A stretch of DNA of 64,000 nt from Lacicoccus halitifaciens. GTDB taxonomy: Bacteria > Bacillota > Bacilli > Staphylococcales > Salinicoccaceae. Positions 60,158 through 64,000 of the stretch are shown here, one piece after another (within the stretch, counting starts at the first letter, position 1; every line of letters starts with the position of its first letter). Made by a program: the position numbers and the translations under genes. The notes under the pieces are model-generated. The model was not told where the DNA came from. It was given only the letters and a program-made list of their open reading frames with translations, and made no database searches. Location of the stretch: the NCBI RefSeq assembly GCF_040544485.1, contig NZ_JBDZDV010000001.1, positions 372,001 to 436,000 of the forward strand, written 5' to 3'.

Positions 60158-60578
60158 ATGCGGACGTCCTGCACCTTTGACAAAAGCCGTACAGCTCGAC
60201 CTTATGGTTCGTAATCTCCACATCCTGCAGTTCCTTCTGCCACGTTTCAAACGGGCAGTAGCGTATCACTTTTGTATCTCCGCATGCTTCGCAGATGAAG
60301 TGATGATGATGGTGGTCGGAGCAGGCGATCTTAAACTGCATCTCACCTTCAAAATTCGTGCTTTCAAGCACTTCAATTTCCTTCAAAGTATATAAATTCC
60401 TGTAAATCGTGTCGTAACTCAGACTCGGATAGACTGAATGCAGCTTCTCCTGCACTTCCTTCGCACTTAAGTAACGGTCTTCATTTAAAAACAGTTCAAT
60501 CATCGTCATTCTTCTTGCGGTGATTTTCAGCTTGTTATCCTTAAGCATGTTCTCATACTTCCTGAGCTCTTCTGCCAT
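60156..60578 (-). CDS. zur: Zinc uptake regulator Zur
   Basis: Fur-family protein of 140 residues: winged helix (LKITARRMTMIELFLNE, YDTIYRNLYTL) and a dimer domain with HHHHHFICEAC and FCQRC. The sequence follows staphylococcal Zur. It represses zinc uptake when zinc is ample. GGGGGTG stands 7 bases before the ATG, within znuB (26-base overlap). Third gene of znuC-znuB-zur and so autoregulated through the Zur box. Confidence 0.94.
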   Translation of the reverse strand: MAEELRKYENMLKDNKLKITARRMTMIELFLNEDRYLSAKEVQEKLHSVYPSLSYDTIYRNLYTLKEIEVLESTNFEGEMQFKIACSDHHHHHFICEACGDTKVIRYCPFETWQKELQDVEITNHKVELYGFCQRCRTSA

Positions 60579-61404
60579 TCCGGTTCACCCCCAGCTGATT
60601 AAATAGTATGGTTCCAAGCAGTATCAATATGGAAATCAAAACGATCGTGCCGCCAGGTGATATATTGAGGTAAAAACTCAGGATCAGGCCGGTGATCACG
60701 GAGATCTCCCCAAAAATCACACTGACTGTCATCAGTTGCCTGAAGCTGGATGTTATCCTCATTGCACTGGCCACCGGCAGTGTCATCAGGGCACTGACGA
60801 GGAGTATTCCAACGATTCTCATTGAAGCGCTGATGACGAGCGCCACCACGATGATGAAAGCGATGTAAATCCATTTATTGATTTTCATGACATTGGCATA
60901 CTCTTCATCGAAAGAAACCATGAACAGTTCTTTATACAATAAAAATATGAAAGCGACGACGATGATGCCGATGACTGAAATCAGGATCAGATCATTGAAG
61001 CTCACTGCACTGATGCTCCCGAACAGATACCCAAACAGATCCTGGTTGAAGCCGTTCGCAAGGGAGAGGAACACGATGCCCACCGCTATGCCAAGACTCA
61101 TGATGATCGGGATGGCAAGCTCCTGGTAGTGTTTATATACATTGCGCAGCCGCTCTATGCCGAGTGCCCCTAAAATGGAGAATATGATTCCCGTGATAAG
61201 CGGGTTGATCGTGACGGCAAAGACAGAAGACAAATAAACACCGAAGGCAATCCCGCCGAGAGTGACATGGCTGAGTGCATCCGCAATCAGTGACAACCGT
61301 CTGATCACTATGAAAGTCCCGATCAGCGGTGCAATGAAACCAGCAATGATGCCGCTGATGAAAGAGTATCTTATGAACTCATAATCCATGAGTGCCTGTA
61401 TCAT
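60553..61404 (-). CDS. znuB: Zinc ABC transporter permease ZnuB family
   Basis: ABC-3 type metal permease of 283 residues with about eight helices; FIVIRRLSLIADALSHVTLGG is the family signature (read as RRLSLIADALSHVTLGG). ATG at 61404 overlaps the znuC stop by 4 bases, with GGGAG upstream; a GTG three codons earlier is possible. Equivalent to staphylococcal mreB-type zinc permease. Confidence 0.93.
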   Translation of the reverse strand: MIQALMDYEFIRYSFISGIIAGFIAPLIGTFIVIRRLSLIADALSHVTLGGIAFGVYLSSVFAVTINPLITGIIFSILGALGIERLRNVYKHYQELAIPIIMSLGIAVGIVFLSLANGFNQDLFGYLFGSISAVSFNDLILISVIGIIVVAFIFLLYKELFMVSFDEEYANVMKINKWIYIAFIIVVALVISASMRIVGILLVSALMTLPVASAMRITSSFRQLMTVSVIFGEISVITGLILSFYLNISPGGTIVLISILILLGTILFNQLGVNRNGRRAQEV

Positions 61405-62183
61405 CCGCAGCACTCCCTGTCGTGATCGTGGCTGACGAGCTGGAGAGGGAACCCATAAATTTTGGAAAGTTCCGCCTCACCCAGATTTTTGAACTCATGG
61501 TTGGTGCCATGAAAATGAAGATGTTCATTCAGGCAGGCAACTTCATTCGCGTGGTCGACGACCACCCCGATATCATGCGTGACCAGGAGTATTGTGACCG
61601 AACGTTCCTTCAGTTTCAAAAGCACTTCATAAAATTCCTTGACATGCTTATTGTCGATGCCGACGGTCGGTTCATCAAGGACAAGGATGGACGGGTCATT
61701 GATCAAGGCCCTTGCAATGAAAACGCGTTGGGTCTGGCCGCCCGACAATGAGGAGATGTTCTTATCCTTCAGATGCTCTATATCCAAAAGCCTCAACACT
61801 TCATCCAGCCTCTCCCGGTCCTTTTTCTTAAACTTTTTGAAAAGGCCTTTCTGCCTGGTGAGGCCGCTCATGATCACTTCACTGACAGATGCGGGGAAAC
61901 CTTTGGCAAAGCTGTTGGACTTTTGGGAGACATACCCTATTTCCTGTCCGGCATCATACTTTTGATAATTCCGCCCGTTGATATAGATTTCACCCTGCTG
62001 CGGTTTTAATGCGCCGAGGATCAATTTTATCAATGTCGTCTTTCCGGAGCCGTTCGGCCCGACAAGAGCTACAAAGTCACCCTTATCAATCTTTAAATTT
62101 ATATTTTTCAATGCAGGTGTATGTTCAAGTTTATCTTTATAGGTGTATGAAATATTTTTTATTTCAAAGACCGGTTCAGACAT
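61401..62183 (-). CDS. znuC: Zinc ABC transporter ATP-binding protein ZnuC family
   Basis: ABC ATPase of 260 residues: Walker A VGPNGSGKTTLIK, signature SSLSGGQTQRVFIARAL, Walker B ILVLDEPTVGID and switch His in LVTHDIG. The C-terminus, SHDHDRECCG, is rich in His and Cys and may bind metal. AAGGAG precedes the ATG. First gene of the operon; no binding protein gene (znuA) is here. Confidence 0.94.
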   Translation of the reverse strand: MSEPVFEIKNISYTYKDKLEHTPALKNINLKIDKGDFVALVGPNGSGKTTLIKLILGALKPQQGEIYINGRNYQKYDAGQEIGYVSQKSNSFAKGFPASVSEVIMSGLTRQKGLFKKFKKKDRERLDEVLRLLDIEHLKDKNISSLSGGQTQRVFIARALINDPSILVLDEPTVGIDNKHVKEFYEVLLKLKERSVTILLVTHDIGVVVDHANEVACLNEHLHFHGTNHEFKNLGEAELSKIYGFPLQLVSHDHDRECCG

Positions 62184-62214
62184 TCGATCGCTCCTTTAAA
62201 ATAATGATCATTTT

Positions 62215-62258
62215 ATTATATCGTAACCATTACGGTCTGTAAATAGGAATGATTACGG
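62215..62258 (-). promoter_or_regulatory. znuC promoter with Zur box
   Basis: On the minus strand TTTACA (62238-62243) and TATAAT (62215-62220) are 17 bases apart. The spacer holds a Zur-like palindrome at 62221-62235 (plus-strand TCGTAACCATTACGG), matching TCGTAATNATTACGA at 12 of 14 defined positions. A second, weaker half-match lies at 62244-62258. Confidence 0.85.
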
Positions 62259-62290
62259 AAAAGCCGCAGCATTTTTTAAATGCTGCGGCT
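62259..62290 (-). terminator. Terminator after nfo
   Basis: Eleven-base-pair GC-rich hairpin (AGCCGCAGCAT with its complement, arms 62262-62272 and 62280-62290) followed by a short U run on the minus strand. It separates nfo from the znu promoter. Confidence 0.75.
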
Positions 62291-62295
62291 CGATA

Positions 62296-63201
62296 TCATT
62301 CTGCTTCCGCCATTACAGGATTGATGTCGGTCAACAGATTCGGATTGAATTCACCCTTTTTGATCATTTCAATTTCATGTTTATACGGCGGCTTTTTATT
62401 CTTCTTATCCGTTCCGACAAAAGGTGTCTCCAGAATCTTTGGAACCGATTTGAATTCCGGATGGTTGATGATGTAGCTGAGGGCATCGAAACCGATATGG
62501 CCGTAGCCGATGTTCTCATGACGGTCCTTATGTGCACCTGCCGGGTTTTTTGAATCATTGACATGCACGACTTTAATGCGGTCGATGCCGATGATCTTAT
62601 CGAATTCTTCAAGTACACCGTCGAAGTCATTGACGATATCATATCCTGCATCATGGACGTGGCAGGTATCCAGGCAGACGCTCAGGCGTTCATTGTTTTC
62701 GACCCCGTCGATGATCTGTGCGAGTTCTTCGAAATTCCTTCCGATTTCCGATCCTTTGCCTGCCATCGTTTCAAGTGCGATCTGGACATCCTGTTCCACA
62801 CTCAGTGTCTCGTTCAGCCCTTTAATGATCGACTTGATCCCTTCATCCGCACCTGCGCCGACATGGCTTCCCGGATGGAGCACGATTTGATTCGAGCCGA
62901 GGTGTTCGGTCCGTACGATTTCCTCCTGCAGGAACTCGACACCATGGTCGAAGACACCGTCCCTCACGGTGTTTGCAATATTGATGATATAAGGCGCATG
63001 GACGACGATATTGGAGATGCCGTGGGCTTCCATATGCGCCTTCCCCGCTTCAATATTAAGGTCTTCTATCTTTTTCCTGCGTGTATTCTGCGGCGCACCC
63101 GTGTAGATCATAAATGTATTGGCGCCGTAGCCTGCAGCTGATTCACTCGCTGCTTCAAGCATTTTTTTGCCACTCATGGAGACGTGTGATCCTATTAACA
63201 T
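62296..63201 (-). CDS. nfo: Endonuclease IV
   Basis: AP endonuclease of 301 residues, TIM barrel with three zinc sites: GSHVSMSGKKML, VVHAPYIINIAN, LHPGSHVGAG, ALETMAGKGSEIG, CLDTCHVHDAGYD, VHVNDSKNPAG and DRHENIGYGHIGF. It cleaves DNA 5' to abasic sites. TAAGGATGG precedes the ATG; 17 bases after cshB. C-terminus is longer than in E. coli by about 15 residues. Confidence 0.97.
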   Translation of the reverse strand: MLIGSHVSMSGKKMLEAASESAAGYGANTFMIYTGAPQNTRRKKIEDLNIEAGKAHMEAHGISNIVVHAPYIINIANTVRDGVFDHGVEFLQEEIVRTEHLGSNQIVLHPGSHVGAGADEGIKSIIKGLNETLSVEQDVQIALETMAGKGSEIGRNFEELAQIIDGVENNERLSVCLDTCHVHDAGYDIVNDFDGVLEEFDKIIGIDRIKVVHVNDSKNPAGAHKDRHENIGYGHIGFDALSYIINHPEFKSVPKILETPFVGTDKKNKKPPYKHEIEMIKKGEFNPNLLTDINPVMAEAE

Positions 63202-63218
63202 ATTACCATCCTTAACGA

Positions 63219-64000
63219 TTATTTTTTCTTCTTCGCTGCTTTCGCATGCTGGCGTCTTGCTTTCTGCTTCAATTCACCGAGCTCTCTGGACATCTTCTTT
63301 TTATAGCCCGGCTTGACTTTCTTCGGCTTCCTGACTTTATGTTTCAGATCCTGGCCGATATCTTTCTGGTTTTTTTTCCTGTTGACGCGTGCAGTCCGTG
63401 ATTTGACCGGTTGCAGCTCGCCCTGTTTGACGTCCTCGTGCCTGAACTCATAGCCTTTCTTCTCAAGCTGATCGATCAGTCCTTCTTCATCCGGCGTATA
63501 AATCGTGATCGCCACACCTTCATACTGTCCGCGTCCGACACGGCCCACACGGTGTGTGAAGAATTCAATGTCCCTCGGGATGTCGTAGTTGATCACATGG
63601 GAGGCACCGTCAATATCGAGGCCGCGTGCAGCAAGATCACTTGCTATGACCCACTCATACTTCAGTTCCCTGATATTTTTGATTTCCTTGGTCCGCTCAC
63701 GCGGCTTGAGGCCGCCGTGGAAGATGCCGACATTCAGGTTCTCCTGCCTCAAATAGTCGAACAGTTCATCCGCCCGGGCTTTGGAATTTGCGAAAATGAT
63801 TCCGATATACGGTGTGATGACATCTGTCAGCTCTTTGACTTTCGCCATCTTATCATCCCCTTTTACAGGGACAAGCAGGTATTCTATGGAAGCTTTATTC
63901 CTGGGCTGATCAATAATGATGGTTTCAACATGACCGATATATTTTTGGAGGAACTGCTGGAGCATTTCCGGGATTGTGGCGGAGAACACGAGGAACTGTG
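63219..64000 (-). CDS. cshB: DEAD-box RNA helicase CshB (5' end outside window)
   Basis: The 3' 260 codons of a DEAD-box helicase. It begins in motif III (FSATIP) and runs through the second RecA domain: IIFANSKARADELFDYL, VIASDLAARGLDI, VINYDIPRD and HRVGRVGRG. The tail after residue 200 of the visible part is strongly basic (many KK and RK pairs), as in CshB, which helps cold adaptation and ribosome assembly. The order cshB-nfo matches staphylococci. Confidence 0.93.
   Translation of the reverse strand, partial: QFLVFSATIPEMLQQFLQKYIGHVETIIIDQPRNKASIEYLLVPVKGDDKMAKVKELTDVITPYIGIIFANSKARADELFDYLRQENLNVGIFHGGLKPRERTKEIKNIRELKYEWVIASDLAARGLDIDGASHVINYDIPRDIEFFTHRVGRVGRGQYEGVAITIYTPDEEGLIDQLEKKGYEFRHEDVKQGELQPVKSRTARVNRKKNQKDIGQDLKHKVRKPKKVKPGYKKKMSRELGELKQKARRQHAKAAKKKK

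Noticed and set aside
1..64000. tRNA, rRNA, CRISPR, insertion sequence or prophage
   Set aside because: No cloverleaf with conserved T-loop, no spaced repeats, no transposase or phage frames were found on either strand.

Overview
This window looks like chromosomal DNA from a low-to-moderate GC Gram-positive coccus of the family Staphylococcaceae, most like the salt-tolerant relatives (Salinicoccus, Jeotgalicoccus) rather than Staphylococcus itself. The order scpAB-rluB, fur-xerD, the bkd operon, recN-argR-dxs-ispA-xseBA-nusB, accBC-efp, comG-aroK, pst-phoU, PBP-sodA-ispG and zur-znu-nfo-cshB is that of staphylococci and bacilli. A resABC cytochrome c maturation set next to resD/srrA, acidic surface proteins (PstS, PBP) and short overlapping operons fit the non-Staphylococcus genera. 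This genus call is inference from synteny; no rRNA gene lies in the window. I see no rRNA, tRNA, CRISPR array, prophage or insertion sequence, and no gene-free stretch longer than 300 bases.

Layout. 1-3.6 kb: resA-resB-resC-resD (thiol-redox and heme steps of cytochrome c assembly plus a redox response regulator), minus strand. 3.7-6.2 kb: scpA-scpB-rluB (chromosome condensation, rRNA pseudouridine) and divergent ypuF. 6.2-9.5 kb: fur-xerD-deoB plus nudF, with a Per box before fur. 9.6-15.2 kb: a more variable stretch with an aldo/keto reductase, an alpha/beta hydrolase, rnz, an AraC/GyrI-like regulator, an M20 peptidase, a Prli42-like mini-protein and bacilliredoxin BrxB. 15.3-23 kb: the branched-chain keto-acid operon ptb-bcd-buk-lpdV-bkdAA-bkdAB-bkdB. 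23.2-35.1 kb: yqzF, then a long minus-strand housekeeping block: pepQ-efp, accBC-yqhY-nusB-xseAB-ispA-dxs-tlyA, argR-recN.

35.2-38.8 kb: a coiled-coil lipoprotein, yqhQ, a small membrane protein, a membrane rhodanese-fold protein and gcvT under a glycine riboswitch. 38.8-42.9 kb: comGA-GG and aroK (competence pseudopilus). 43.1-48.4 kb: small membrane proteins (DUF2626, DUF2759), yqgX, an SDR and yqgN-gluP-yqgQ-glcK. 48.4-53 kb: pstS-pstC-pstA-pstB-phoU behind a row of PhoP-type direct repeats. 53-57.4 kb: class B PBP, sodA, ispG. 57.4-60.1 kb: an accessory three-gene operon (RpiR regulator, PhnD-type binding lipoprotein, TIM-barrel isomerase/epimerase). 60.1-64 kb: znuC-znuB-zur behind a Zur box, nfo and the 3' part of cshB.

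The regulatory sites tie the content together: peroxide (PerR to fur), arginine (ArgR to argR), glycine (riboswitch to gcvT), phosphate (PhoP to pst) and zinc (Zur to znuCB-zur). The best candidate for something undescribed is the RpiR/PhnD-like/TIM-barrel operon at 57.5-60.1 kb, whose regulator lacks a canonical start codon and whose binding protein has no transporter beside it.
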